NCBI GenBank assembly: GCA_963978545.1 | Contig: OZ021723.1 | Span: 93,664,002-93,728,001 of the forward strand | Reading direction: 5' to 3' | Source of the DNA: Linyphia triangularis | Lineage: Eukaryota; Arthropoda; Arachnida; Araneae; Linyphiidae | Length of the DNA stretch: 64,000 bases | Part shown: positions 49,901 to 61,430 of the stretch, piece after piece | Layout: each line of letters opens with the position of its first letter | How positions within the stretch are numbered: the first letter of the stretch is position 1 | The notes under the pieces: generated by a model | The model's database searches: none | Told to the model about the DNA's origin: nothing | Seen by the model: the letters and a program-made list of their open reading frames with translations, nothing else | Position numbers and translations under genes: made by a program

Positions 49901-50887
49901 ACCAATTAAATTTTTTATGTAGCTTAAAGTGGCAGAAAACCTACTAAGATGTAATATATCCATGAAATAATTAATTATGAACTTAATTTAAATTTTTTTT
50001 TAAATAAGTTGGTAATTTTAAATACTTTCAAAACAAAATTCCAAAAAAAAAAAAAAAGGTATTTAAGTTATATTTAAATTTCTAATGAGTTCCTTGGTGC
50101 GAATCATTGTGTTTCATTTTCAATTAAAATTAAAATCTAAATAACTTACAAACTGAATAATGACTTGTGAAATTAGATACTAATGAGCCCCTTAAATTTT
50201 AATTAATAAATTATCATCAAATTAAAAAAAAAAATTCTATGCAGATAAGTTACTTTTTAACGCATGGTAAAAGTGAAAAATTTGGGAGTCTATTTCAAAA
50301 ATTAAAGAAAGAAATTACAATGTAATTTAGAACCTTAAAACATTTGTTTTTATGATAAAGCTGTATAATTTAATTTCAAATTAAATACATAGTTTAAAAA
50401 CTTACTTTCAGTTCATCGTAAAGTAGAAAGTAAACCATACACCGGGCTTAAAATATTGGTTTGATGTGTATTTTGCTCTACTGGATCTTGTTTACCTTTA
50501 GCAAAACGAAAGATCGTTACATGGAATTCCTAATTTTACCCCCAGAAACATTCAGTGTAAATGTTTTCGTACATGCAATAACTGAAAGTCCACTAATGCA
50601 GATTGAACATTTGATTTGATGGTCTCTACCACCTTAAGAATAACAAGCTTAAGTTAATGGAAGTATTTCTTCACTCGTTTTCAAATTGATTAGCACGCTA
50701 TATTCTCTCACAAAAAATGACTGACCTGGCAATCGATTGCAATCATTCCATTAGTCGTGAATATTTTTTTTCTTTGAATGCTGTGCTTTTGCTAATAAAA
50801 ATTATTCGAAAATCATTTGTATCTGACGACTGAACCTATCGGAACTCGCCTTATAAAAAGTGACAAATAACCTAGACAAATGAAAAC
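46933..50887. other. Upstream region of the channel gene, no gene seen
   Basis: AT-rich. It may hold the promoter and 5' UTR exons of the channel gene: a plausible acceptor is at about 47013. G-runs occur near 47087 and A-runs near 50043. I find no coding exon and no repeat shared with the rest of the window. Confidence 0.5.
46960..46998 (-). other. Upstream ORF in the 5' leader of the channel gene
   Basis: A 12-codon frame from ATG to TAG lies between a possible 5' UTR acceptor (TTTTCAG|GTTATTG at about 47013) and the main start, ending 27 bases before it. It could lower translation. The only evidence is its position. Confidence 0.35.
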
Positions 50888-50983
50888 TGGGGCTGTGAAA
50901 CCCCGCACACAACTTTCAGTTACACTGTAAAAAATTTACATGAGAAAAAAAAAGAAGGGAAAAAAAAAAAAAAAAAAAAGAAT

Positions 50984-51127
50984 ATGAACATATACTTTTC
51001 GATGATCTTTACATTATCCTTTGTTGTGAGTGAAGCAGAAGTGAAACAGTCGATGTTTATTGATGGGCAATCCTCAAGGGAAGGGGTAGTTCAAATATTA
51101 CGTAAGCATGTTTTTGGTAATTTTTGA
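50984..51127 (+). CDS. Signal-peptide-like ORF in repeat copy C
   Basis: 47 codons. The start and core MNIYFSMIFTLSFVVSEAEV match the other copies, and DGQSSRE matches the box after the core in copies D and E. The last third reads into the inserted TIR element, so the native C-terminus is lost. No function is assigned. Confidence 0.3.
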   Translation: MNIYFSMIFTLSFVVSEAEVKQSMFIDGQSSREGVVQILRKHVFGNF

Positions 51128-51234
51128 GCCCCCTCCCCCCCCTTGTCAGCAAAAATAAGCAAATCGCATACCCCCCCTCTATAATTACGTAAGCATACGG
51201 TAACCCCCCCCCCCCTGCTCTTGATTTTTTTTTT

Positions 51235-51277
<43 letters not shown>

Positions 51278-52120
51278 TAACGTTAATAATTTTAAAAAAA
51301 AGTTAGGATTCAATGCAAATAATGAACTTTAACTTAATTTTTTCTAGTTGCCTTTCGCAACTCTTCTTCGACTCTTTTTAACACCAACACTTCTAGTTCT
51401 TCGTCATTTTTAGAGGCATTTTTAAAATGACGCCATACCTCATTATTTATATCCTGAATATCTTTCAAGGGTTTGTTTGATGTAGACTTTTTAAAAGCTT
51501 CAAACAGCTTTTTATATAAAATTTCACGAAATGAAGACATATGGGGTTTTTTTTTTTAAAAAGCAAACAGAAAGCAGAGCAACTATATTTGCTTAATCTT
51601 CAAAAAGCTCAAGAAGGATTGCAGTGGAAAAAGAAACTTGTTCAAAACACAACTCAATTAGGAATCTTGAACCTTAAACCAACTACTGTTACATCTTAGG
51701 CTCCCGCCAGTCGCCAAGCGAAACAAAAACAAAAATTGCCAGTCACATAAGTTAGGTTTAATGTAGGATTCACGTTTCCAAACACCCAAAAGAGGGGAAT
51801 CCCCTTTATTCATTTTGAAACTGCAGTATTTTGCAACATCAATGTTTGATTGTAATTGGCCGAAGGCAAAGTACGTCACTCTTATGTGACGTAAGTTTAA
51901 ATCCCTTAGATCGATTTGAATGGAAAGTCACCTATCCTAGAACTCGGTGTACAAAATTGAAATTTTTTGTAAGTTTCAATTTTTTTTAGAAATAAAGGGA
52001 TTATTAAATGCTTACGTAAGAATCACTCATACCCCTCCCCCTCCCTTGTCAGCAAAAATAAGCAAATCGCTAACCCCCCCCCCCCCCTCCCAGGTGCTTA
52101 CGAAATATTTGAACGGCCCC
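51084..52120. mobile_element. TIR element with GGGG.GTTCAAATATT ends
   Basis: Left GGGGTAGTTCAAATATTACG and right AAATATTTGAACGGCCCC are inverted. ACGTAAGCA recurs subterminally (51101, 51186, 52012), and TTGTCAGCAAAAATAAGCAA occurs near both ends (51145 and 52049). Length about 1.04 kb. The flanks suggest a GAA(G) duplication. It carries one small frame (51334-51540). Confidence 0.65.
51334..51540 (-). CDS. 68-codon ORF inside the GTTCAAATATT TIR element
   Basis: ATG at 51540, stop at 51334. The product is highly charged and helical in character (MSSFREILYKKLFEAFKK, EVWRHFKNASKNDEELEVLV, RVEEELRKATRKN) with balanced codon use in a low-complexity neighbourhood, which suggests real coding ancestry. 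No zinc finger or catalytic motif is visible. It may be the surviving N-terminal exon of a transposase or a small accessory protein. Family not recognised. Confidence 0.4.
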   Translation of the reverse strand: MSSFREILYKKLFEAFKKSTSNKPLKDIQDINNEVWRHFKNASKNDEELEVLVLKRVEEELRKATRKN

Positions 52121-52619
52121 GAAGACAACTCTGTGTTAAAGTCCATGTTTATCGCATTTCTATGGGAATTTCAGAGGTGGTTTAGAACACCTTAGAAGTC
52201 ATTACCACAGCGATTTTAATCAAAAACGTTAGAGCATTAGAGCTACTTCTGAAAAACTTGATTTTTTTCAATTGTATCTACCTTTTGCGCATGCGCAATT
52301 TTGACGAAATCCTTAATGACTGTTCCCATGGTAACCACTATTCCGTTCACCAAATTTGAACATCGTAGGTCGATTCGTTGACTTTTTGAAGTCAGGATAT
52401 TCCCAAAAAAGGAAAAGTGGAGAAATGCAAAAAAAAAAAAAAAGCCGACATATTTTTTTGGGGGGGAGGAGGGGGGGGGGGCGAAAACAATACTTTCATT
52501 ACCCTATGTTAACATATGGGTAATTGAAAAAAAAACTGATATGCATATTTTATAGTTGTTCTTAAATAATATAATAATATGCTAGTATACTAGTAAAATA
52601 ACATATAATACTGTAATAA

Positions 52620-52660
52620 TTATTAATATAATATAATATAATATAATATAATATAATTAG
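52620..52660. repeat. (ATAAT)n microsatellite
   Basis: Seven or so TAATA units in a row. Confidence 0.9.
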
Positions 52661-52961
52661 AATAAATAATAATAAATAAAAAAAAATAGTACAAAATAAA
52701 AAGATAATGCATGTTTCAACCTAAAGCCAATTAGGAATAAAATATTTTTTTATTAAATATTTCCCTACAATTCCCAACACTAACTAGTTTTTTCTTCCTG
52801 GTCTTTCAATATATTATGGTATGGAAAAGGGCAGAAGTGTATCCAGACGAAACCTTTCGTGAAGTAAAAAAGAAGTTTTTCACTGCATATGGTTGCATTA
52901 AAGGGGAAAACAGTTTTACAGAATATTGTTTTGCTACCAGTCTAATAACAACGCATATAAC

Positions 52962-53031
52962 TGTACTTCAGAGGTAAAAACTATCGTTATTGATTTAGTA
53001 TTACACTTATAATAGTTTACCTCTGAAGTCC
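52962..53031. repeat. Short hairpin ACTTCAGAGGTAAA / TTTACCTCTGAAGT
   Basis: Two 18-20-bp arms around a ~30-bp AT-rich loop; possibly a minimal MITE. Confidence 0.5.
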
Positions 53032-53345
53032 AAATATTAATTATATTGTTAACAAATGGATGTAAATGAATATTATTTTATTTTCATAAATTTATTAAAA
53101 TATAAATTTACCATTTTTACTTTTTACTTTCAATTGGCCGATATGCAAAATCGGACTTAGAATTTCTCTAAATAGGGGTAAATGATGGTAATTTGCTTGA
53201 GGATCTCCATGTTGCAACCACGAGTCCAACAAATTCGGTTTGGCCTGAGTGTCTTTTGGTTTTGTCACAACTCCTGAAAGTATAGTGATGTATTGACGAA
53301 AACGTTATGGTCATGTCTTTATAAAAACACTCAAAGTATATAAGT

Positions 53346-53525
53346 TGGTTGGTTGTTTTCAGATTATCTGGCACCGTCAGCAACACGAGGGCTATAATGC
53401 GCGGAAACATTCGTCATTAGACAAGCTAACATACATTTACAAACACCCATGCCTAACACGGGACTCGAACCCGCAACCTCGCGGTGTAGAAGCAAGCACG
53501 CTAACCACTATACCGTTTGGTAGGC
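53346..53525 (-). mobile_element. tRNA-derived SINE, family 1, near-complete copy
   Basis: Minus strand: GCCTACCAAACGGTATAGTG, A box TGGTTAGCGTG, B box GGTTCGAGTCC, full body to AATCTGAAAACAACCAACC. It is very similar to the copy at 10961. Confidence 0.87.
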
Positions 53526-56500
53526 TCAAAATACATAAGACACGAAAGTAAGGCCTTGCGAGCATGCATAGAAGGTATTGGATATTGAAAACATTAAGGT
53601 TTTTCTGAAAAACATTTTCAATGATTTTCATAACAAAATCATTCTATTAATGCCTTTTCACTTGTTCATAACATTCTCTCCACCAAAATGCTCTTACAAA
53701 AGTCCTACACGTGTAATAAGATGAAAAAAGAATATCGAACAATAATGAAAATCATCTATCCTCTCCATAAATTGTCTTTAAGTAATAATGAAATGATCAG
53801 ATCACGTAGTCCAAAATAAATGGAAATACGCACATGCTTCAAATTAATCTTTTCCTAAACAACTATCATCTCTGCCTAATTCAAAACACAACTTATGTAT
53901 TAACTTACATTTATAACACAAATAACACAATATTTACTGAAACAGTTTGGGTTTAAAAATATTCTCTTGTGAGATTAATTACATGAGATAAATTTGAACA
54001 TATTTAAAAAAAAAAAAAAAAAGACATTTTTAACCATAAAACATTTACAACAAGCGAAGAATTTATTTTTATTGTGATGCAATCTATGTTTTATTTATGT
54101 CTAAGCAGTTTCTTCGGAATCGATTTTTGTATATTGTTTCCATTGCTTTTGTAAACAAATGAATCTTTAGCAATTTATTATTCGTATGTGGTTAAACTGC
54201 TTGAAGAAGAAGAGCATTCTTTTGAACAGGCATTTACATATTGTGAGATCCCTTTTAAATCCTTTATATTAACTTCGATTTTGTATGTGTGGATTGGATG
54301 GCTGGCTGGATATGTCGATGGCGGATAAATCTGCGGAGGTCAAACTAACCCACTTGCCCTAATCCAATTGGGCTGAAACTTGACAGATAAATTTGAAGTT
54401 GATGACAATGCATTTTATCAAATACAAGTATTAGGGCTGTCACTCTCACTAAATGGTTGCTTTTTCACATGCTATTATAATCGCTTAGGAATACTAATCA
54501 ATCCATTTTATAGATCATTTGTTGAAACTCTTTCCTGTTGCCAAAGCTGTTTTAATCAAAATAAATACAAGATAATTGAACGTGAATGCATAAATTCATT
54601 ATGGAGTAAAATCCAAATCATTCAACTTAGCGTTTCGTAGTAACGCTATAAGTGAAATAATTTTAATCGAACATTGTTGAAATTCTTTCTTGTCGCCAAA
54701 AATGTTTTTAATTAAAATAAATAAAGGATATAAGTGGTTCAGAGTCTGACTGTCTGCCTTAAGTCAGACTTATCAGCTTTCGTAGATCGATGTCTCGTTG
54801 AAGATGACAATGTATTCAATCAAGTTAATAAATAGTTCGGAACAGATATTTTGTTCTTAGTGGTCAAATACTATGAAAACTCGATCCGAGCTCAAGAAGT
54901 TGCAATTGCACATAAAAATTGGCAATGTATATATTAAGAATTTATATTAAAAACTTTGTTTTATAGGTTATATTATTATTATTATTATACTTCATCTTTC
55001 AACTTTCTGGCTGTGAAAGGAAACTAGCCAAATTAATTTCAGTCAGCATGTAAAGCTCGAGGGTTTTATTGGACAATGATTCGCACTGGAACGATATTCA
55101 TGAAACTGCATTGAGCCAGAGTTCTTCGACAATAAAAATGTTGTTTTAAGCTGTTTACATTCTGCAATGTCGTTGTAGAGTACAATTTCAATAGGACAAA
55201 GTCATTTTGTAACGTATCATATGGGAATGAATAGTAATGGAAATTTGTAATGATGTCGATTTAGGTGAAACATTGATGAAAGTGAAATTCATAACAGGTT
55301 TCAACAATGAAAATAATGACAATTTTATAGCTAGCAATATCTGCATTCGATAAACCATATTTGATATTCAAAAAAATATATAATTCCTTGTTGAAGTAAA
55401 ATGTGAGCAAGCAGGGCACACTGAGACAGAGAATTGGCCTGATTTAAGATATGGTGATTTTAGATTTATGCAAACCCAAATTTTCAATAGAAACATTAAC
55501 CAAATTTCAATGATTGTTAATAATAAAATAATTGCAATAATTAATTTTCATAATTAAATATTCTTAGTTATTAATATATTTTATTAAATGCTTATACTTA
55601 ATAATTAATTCCAATAATTAAATAAATTTATTTAAAAATTAATTTTAATAATTGAATTGTTTTAATTATTAGTTTAATTAAATCAAATTTTTTCTGTCTC
55701 TACTATTTATACCTCCTTTGAGGGTATTTGGTTTTTATAAAACAATGGTAGTTTGTTGAAAAACCTAAAAAAAAGGAATTTTAATTGCAAAATAAACAAT
55801 GTCCAGGTATATACATAACTAACGTAACTTCTTACCAGACCGACTTATTTTTAACGACACTAACCAGCCCGGTGATTGTACCTTACAACCCTATGGTTAG
55901 TAAATTTCCTGAATATGAGTTCCAATGTTACTGCTTCAAGGAAAGATGTTCTTTTAATGTAATTTTTATATTTTGTGTCTAGGTCACGTGTAGGGTACAA
56001 TAATATTGTGAATGAATTTTTGTTTTAAACTGTGTGTTTACAATATAGTGAAAGCACACAGTTTAGATTGACTTGATGCGAAAATAAATCCTTTTGCCAT
56101 AACATGTTTTTATCCTATACTTCAGATTCCACAGTAAAATCCAATTTAACTTTTTTTTTTTTCATATTAACTGTATACATTAGAAATTTTGCTTTACAAT
56201 TAGCTGCTCTCAATTTTTCGGCATTACTTTCGATTAAGAAGAAACTTAAAAAACTGTCGTCGTTAAGAAATGTTTGGAAAATATTATATATCAACATTAG
56301 TTAGAAGTTACAAAAGCATCCTTAATATTGTATCATATTAAACATTTGAAATATAGGTCACTATAGGTTAGGCAATAAGCTATTAAAATGTACAAAAATT
56401 ATAGAAAATATAGAGAGATTTAGAGAGAAATTTCATAACGAAGCACGGGTAATTATTTAATAAAACTAGATTATTATAGATTCAACACTGCATAAATGAT

Positions 56501-57239
56501 GATTTACAAGACTTTTTTTTATCTTTACAGGTTAGTTTGGGATCAACCTAGAAATTCCAATATAGAAAACACTTTTCCTTACAAGTATGTTGACATCCTT
56601 GCAAAATTTGCAATCTTTGCAAACTACTTATTCCAAAAACATCGCCAAACTCGCTAATTTATCTAGTTTTTTACATAAAAAGATAATGAAAATATAATTG
56701 AAAACTGTGCGACATTCTTCACCCCTAATTCGGTTGTTAATGACATTTTTCTTAAATTCAATCATAATGCTCAACACCTGAAAACAATTTGATTAATTGT
56801 TTAAATAGAGTTAACCTCTATATGTAACCTAAGAGTTAAAAAAAATTATTTTTAAGTTAAACCTGTTATTTTTAAAGAATACTTTTAGCTTACACACTAC
56901 ACAAATGTCAGTGGCGTTACGATGTTGACTCATATGCCACTACAAAAAAAAATTCATGTTCCTTGCTATTTTTTTAGATTGAGAATTGTTATTTGAAAGG
57001 AGAGTTTAATTTCTTATGCGGCATAGTAAATATCAAATTAATGACGGAGATAATTTGTCAAAATATCGTGGATTTTAGCAAAAGTCTTTTTATCAGTTTA
57101 CAAAGTCCATTATGATTCACCAAAAAGCATTCATATTGCTAAATTGGTAGGAACTGTTTTATTTTTAAATGCGTTTCCTGTAAATATTCGTCTAAAATAT
57201 CTATCAACTATCTGGTTGGTTTTGCTTTGCAGAGACCCG
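53526..57239. other. AT-rich intergenic stretch, no gene seen
   Basis: Contains TTAATTAA-rich sequence at 55500-55690 and a Helitron- or repeat-like phrase near 54360 (TTGGGCTGAAACTTGACAG). No exon, RNA gene or array that I can support. Confidence 0.45.
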
Positions 57240-58090
57240 TCATTGTGTACAGGTTCCAGCTTTCGCCTATACAGAAAGCGGTACGCGAACAGGCTCACTT
57301 CGCTCACCAAAAAGTTTGATGACACATAATTACAGGCTCGCTTCTATCGTTGAAAAGTTCATTGCTGCACATGTATAAATTCACTTTCCTATAAGTATTC
57401 GTTAAAAGGTTATTTTTCTACGTAAACCCGTATTCTTAGAAATACAAAAAATTTCAGAAGAAATACTGTCGAAAAGCAAAAAAAAAAAAAAATGTCTCCC
57501 TCTTATATAATAACCATCCTTACCTCTCTGAGAGCATATTTTAACATTTTGTTTGCGGAAAGAAAAATCATAAGGCCTGAACTACTTGTTTTTAAAATTT
57601 GGAAGTCACATTGTAAAGAAAATTTAAAAAAAAAAAAAATAATAATAATAATAATTTTAAAAAATATAATTAAAATGTTAACATCATTTCAAGAGTCTAA
57701 TAAGAAGACCAAATCAGCTTTTGTTGAAAATTTCATAGCCTATTAGAAGTCGCTTTGTAAAGAAAATTTTAAATTAAAAAAATTTGATAATTAGAAAAAC
57801 TAGTTAAAAATATAACACTCTTTTTGTCAAAAATTCAATTAGATGGCCCAAACTACTTATGTTTAAAATTTCCGAGTTATTTTCTTTTTGGAAATCACAA
57901 TGTAAAAAATAAATTAAGAAATTACAAAAAAATTAAAAAATTTAAATTTAAACCTTCTGTTTATCAAATATCAATTAGGAGACCAAAATTACTTGCGTTG
58001 AAAATTTCTGAGATCTACGTCTGTTAGAAGTAATTTTCAAGAGGAACAGACACACAAAAACACTGACTGTTTTATTATTATAAATTCATT
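57240..58090 (+). repeat. Dispersed repeat with ~140-bp units, copy III
   Basis: The head CAGGCTCACTTCGCTCACCA and GAAAAGTTCATTGCTGCAC matches 6780-6970. Three or four decayed units (AGACCAAATCAGCTTTTGTT, ATGGCCCAAACTACTTATG, AGACCAAAATTACTTGCG) follow. It ends in GAACAGACACACAAAAACAC and TTATTATTATAAA, like the end of copy II near 8310. Confidence 0.65.
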
Positions 58091-59351
58091 CAGTACTCAC
58101 ATTTTCTATTATCCCAGATGAAGCTAAACTCCTTGCCACCTTCATTCGCATTGGAAAATGTTCTTCTGGTACAATTTTTGTTGGGGGAGGGGGGTACTCG
58201 AATAATTACAAGGCTACGCTTAATTGCACATGAACCAAATTCAAAACCTATTCCTCTATTCTAAAAAAATTGAATAACTCAAATTAACTATCACCACGAA
58301 GTTATGCATTTTCCTTTCCACCATTGGGCTAATAAATATTAAATAGCAACATGTAGTTAGTTCATCACAGGTTATACTCTTTTTCTTTTAGATATCTGAA
58401 ATCGTTAGTTATTCATTGAGAAATAAACCTACGTTATTTCTTTCATCCAATAAACCAATAAAACCGCTATTGCAAAAATAGCTTTGTTTGTTATTATCTG
58501 TCAGCAAATGATTGAAAGAATTACAGTTTAGGAAATTATTTTTCTACTCAGTCCGTTTTCAAAAGGCATGTTAAGGGAAGGGGTGGGTCTACCTTTTTCT
58601 TTATCACATTTTAATAAATTTTTTTCAATTTTTATTGGAATAAAAAAAAAATGAGATAGATAATTTAACTGTTGTTGTTTGGAGTTAACGTAATTTTTTC
58701 CCCCTTTAATTTAAATTTTTATCCTCGCATCGTCTGATCCTTTGTAGTTATCCCCCACACCCCATCCCCTTTCTCCCCTCTTCATTGCTATACTGCTGAG
58801 TGGTCAACATTCCCAGTGAAAACTACAATTTTTACAAGCACATATGATAGGTAAAATTAATGGTCTAGATGAAATGAATTCTTATGCTAATACTCAATCG
58901 AAGTTAACTGGAACTCAATAAGCAATTCGCTAAACATAAATTGTAAATGAGGACTAGAAATGGAAAACGATATAAATACCAAAAAAAAAAAAAAAATCGA
59001 TTTTTTTTTTTTTTTTTTTTTTAACGGGAAAAAAAAAAAAAAAACTTTTTTCCTAAAGACCAAGGTTAACAAACTGGAGAACTCCCAAAATGCGAACTCT
59101 AGTAGCAATAGTTTAAATTCAATCTATTACTTAGTCATATCCCTAAGTACCAGATGCGAGTGTTTTTCATTTTTCGGATCTCCTGAAAATTTTTCTTTTT
59201 TGGACGTCGATTTCTATTTCTATGCCTCAAATGTTACAGCCATATATTAGAAATTTTGATCACAGTGAAACAAAGTTGCGTATGTTCATATTAGTGAATA
59301 ATAAACAATATTCAAATAAAATGAATTTAAGAAACAAAATTTTTCTTAATG
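58091..59351. other. AT-rich intergenic stretch, no gene seen
   Basis: Low-complexity A and T runs (58980-59045) generate false frames. Nothing else recognised. Confidence 0.5.
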
Positions 59352-59409
59352 AATATTGCTAATTTTTTTTAATAATCACTATAGGTTCAGAAGAGGAGTA
59401 TTCATTCAT

Positions 59410-59441
<32 letters not shown>

Positions 59442-59927
59442 GAACACATGGAAACAGGGAAACAAACAAAATAGTGCAGCAAGATTCAAATATCAATTAC
59501 GAAAATAAAGAAATAATATCACATTTTAGCTTAAAAAATTTATCAAAGAAAATATCCCAATGAGGGACAAGTTGTTTACTAAATTGATTTAATTGTTCGG
59601 TTCTTAAGATAATTTTTTGAACAGAATGGTTTACTGATGACAATTTTATTTCGAGTAACATGTTTAGGAGTATATAAATTTAGTAAATGCACTATAGTAG
59701 GACAATCAATGATGTTATTTAATAAATTGTAAAAGAATTTAAATACAGACAGATAGCTACGACATTCTAGTGTACAATTATAGGTAAAATTGATGTATTA
59801 AAGTGGCCCCCTTAGAAGAAATATAATGTACAAACTGAATATAAAAAGGATATAAAATTATTCTTAGTAAATATTGATTCTTGCTAATTTTTTTAAATAA
59901 TCACTATAGGTTCAGAAGAGGAGTAGT
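59352..59927 (-). mobile_element. 5'-truncated retroposon with (AAAT)n tail and long target duplication
   Basis: TAATCACTATAGGTTCAGAA then GAGGAGTA occurs at 59373-59400 and again at 59900-59927, with diverged similarity further left (about 50 bp in all). Between them, read on the minus strand, is ~480 bp ending in a run of AAATAAAT (59404-59440 on +). A tailed insert between long direct repeats is the signature of target-primed reverse transcription. No clear reverse transcriptase remains. Confidence 0.5.
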
Positions 59928-60193
59928 AAAAAAATGAACTTGCCCTCGCATGGCTTTTGAAAAACTTGAATCATTTAGTGCATATGCTACATAACTTAGG
60001 AATAAAATTTGAACAATAATTTATATATATTATTGCAATTTGAAATTGCAATGAATTATATCAGTCATACTAAAATTGTTCATACCTTAAAAAGCATATT
60101 TATTAGTATATTTCTTGTAATAAACACCAGTTACATTATCGCTACTTGAATCAAAAGGGGGGGGGGGATATCATGCTCTACAAAGTTCAAAAC

Positions 60194-60358
60194 TAGGGAT
60201 GTGGAACATAGTATATCTTTCAATTACACTTAAAACTGGGCACTGCTTTTGTATTTGCCATGAATTGCTGTAAGTTACCGTTTTCATTTTTATATATTCC
60301 TTAAATTAATAAAGTGGATAGTTTGCCGATACTTTTGGCGAAAATTATTACATTGGTG

Positions 60359-60394
<36 letters not shown>

Positions 60395-61430
60395 AAAAAA
60401 AAAAAAAAAAAACACCAAAATGTCGATAATGGAGACTTTTGTTTCCATAAATATTGCATTATCCTTTATTGTAAGTGAAACAGAGGTGAAAGTGAAGACA
60501 CAGTCATTGATGGGCGATACTCAAGAGAACACAGCTATGTGTTTTTAAGTTTTAAAGATGATTTTTAAAGTTTTTACGTCTTTATAAGTATTTTTACGGA
60601 AATTTCTCAAGAGGGGGTATTCAAAACGTCTTAAAAGCCATTACCGCAGCAATTTTAATCAAAATCGTTAGAGTCACTTTTCTGGCAATGAGGAACTTGC
60701 ACAAGTGAGGAAAATGAATATTTTTTGTATTTTATTGTGTTATCCAACGAATATATTTGCGCAGTGCAATTATTTTTTATCTTTATGCTTTCAATTAATC
60801 AAAAATCGAGTTTGAAATTAGCCGAAATCAAAGCAAAAGTCACGTGAACAAAAACGCTTGAAAAAACCGTGACGTAGTTACGCAGATATAAAGTCGCAAA
60901 AAGAAGGAGAAACTTTACTCATTCCTCGTCTAAAACAGGTTTTAGACCGGTTCATTATCTGCGCGTTGACGTTTCACGCAAAAGTGGCTTTTTCCCGCCA
61001 AATCGCAAAGTGAAAAACTAAATATTTTTTTAACTATCTATCCGAGCTCAAATTTTTGAAAGAATGGTATTGTTTTTCATGATTTTTTCTCTACTTTTAT
61101 TTAAAAATAAAACCAAAAAAAGTGAAAGTTCCTCATTGCTGAAAAACATGAAATTTTCATGGCAGCTACCTTATGCTCATGCACAATTTTGTCCAGAACC
61201 TTAATGACAGATCCCATTGCCACCTCTAACCTATACACAAAATTTGAACATCGTAGATCAATCCGTTCGGGAGTTATGTTGATTACAGATAGACACACAG
61301 ACATTTTTTAAAGAAAGCTTTTTTAAACTGAACACGTTCCAAAACGTGCATTAATGCAAAAAAATCAATTTTGTACCTAATGCATTACTTTCTTTCCCTA
61401 TGTTAACATACATTTAAATGAAAGTAATAA
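60194..61430 (+). repeat. Signal-peptide-ORF repeat, copy D
   Basis: GGGATGTGGAACATAGTATA, TCTTTCAATTACAC, the ORF at 60420-60548, then CATGAAATTTTCATGGCAGC and ATTTGAACATCGTAGATCAA, ending in the palindrome near 61388-61430. It is longer than copy B owing to extra sequence at 60690-61120. Confidence 0.65.
60420..60548 (+). CDS. Signal-peptide-like ORF in repeat copy D
   Basis: 42 codons: a hydrophobic core (FVSINIALSFIVSETEV) after a short N-terminus, then KTQSLMGDTQENT, a box shared with copy E at 23550. GTAAGTGAAACAG at the end of the core is also a good splice donor. No function is assigned. Confidence 0.3.
   Translation: MSIMETFVSINIALSFIVSETEVKVKTQSLMGDTQENTAMCF

Larger units (their letters stand above)
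50888..52527 (+). repeat. Signal-peptide-ORF repeat, copy C, split by a TIR element
   Basis: Starts GGGGCTGTGAAACCCCGCAC then CTTTCAGTTACAC. It is interrupted at 51084-52120, resumes with GAAGACAACTCTGTGTTAAA, and ends in CTTTCATTACCCTATGTTAA...GGGTAATTGAAA. Confidence 0.65.

Noticed and set aside
53168..53410. Minus-strand frame with LVVATWRSSSKLPSF
   Set aside because: Runs into a SINE, no family motif.
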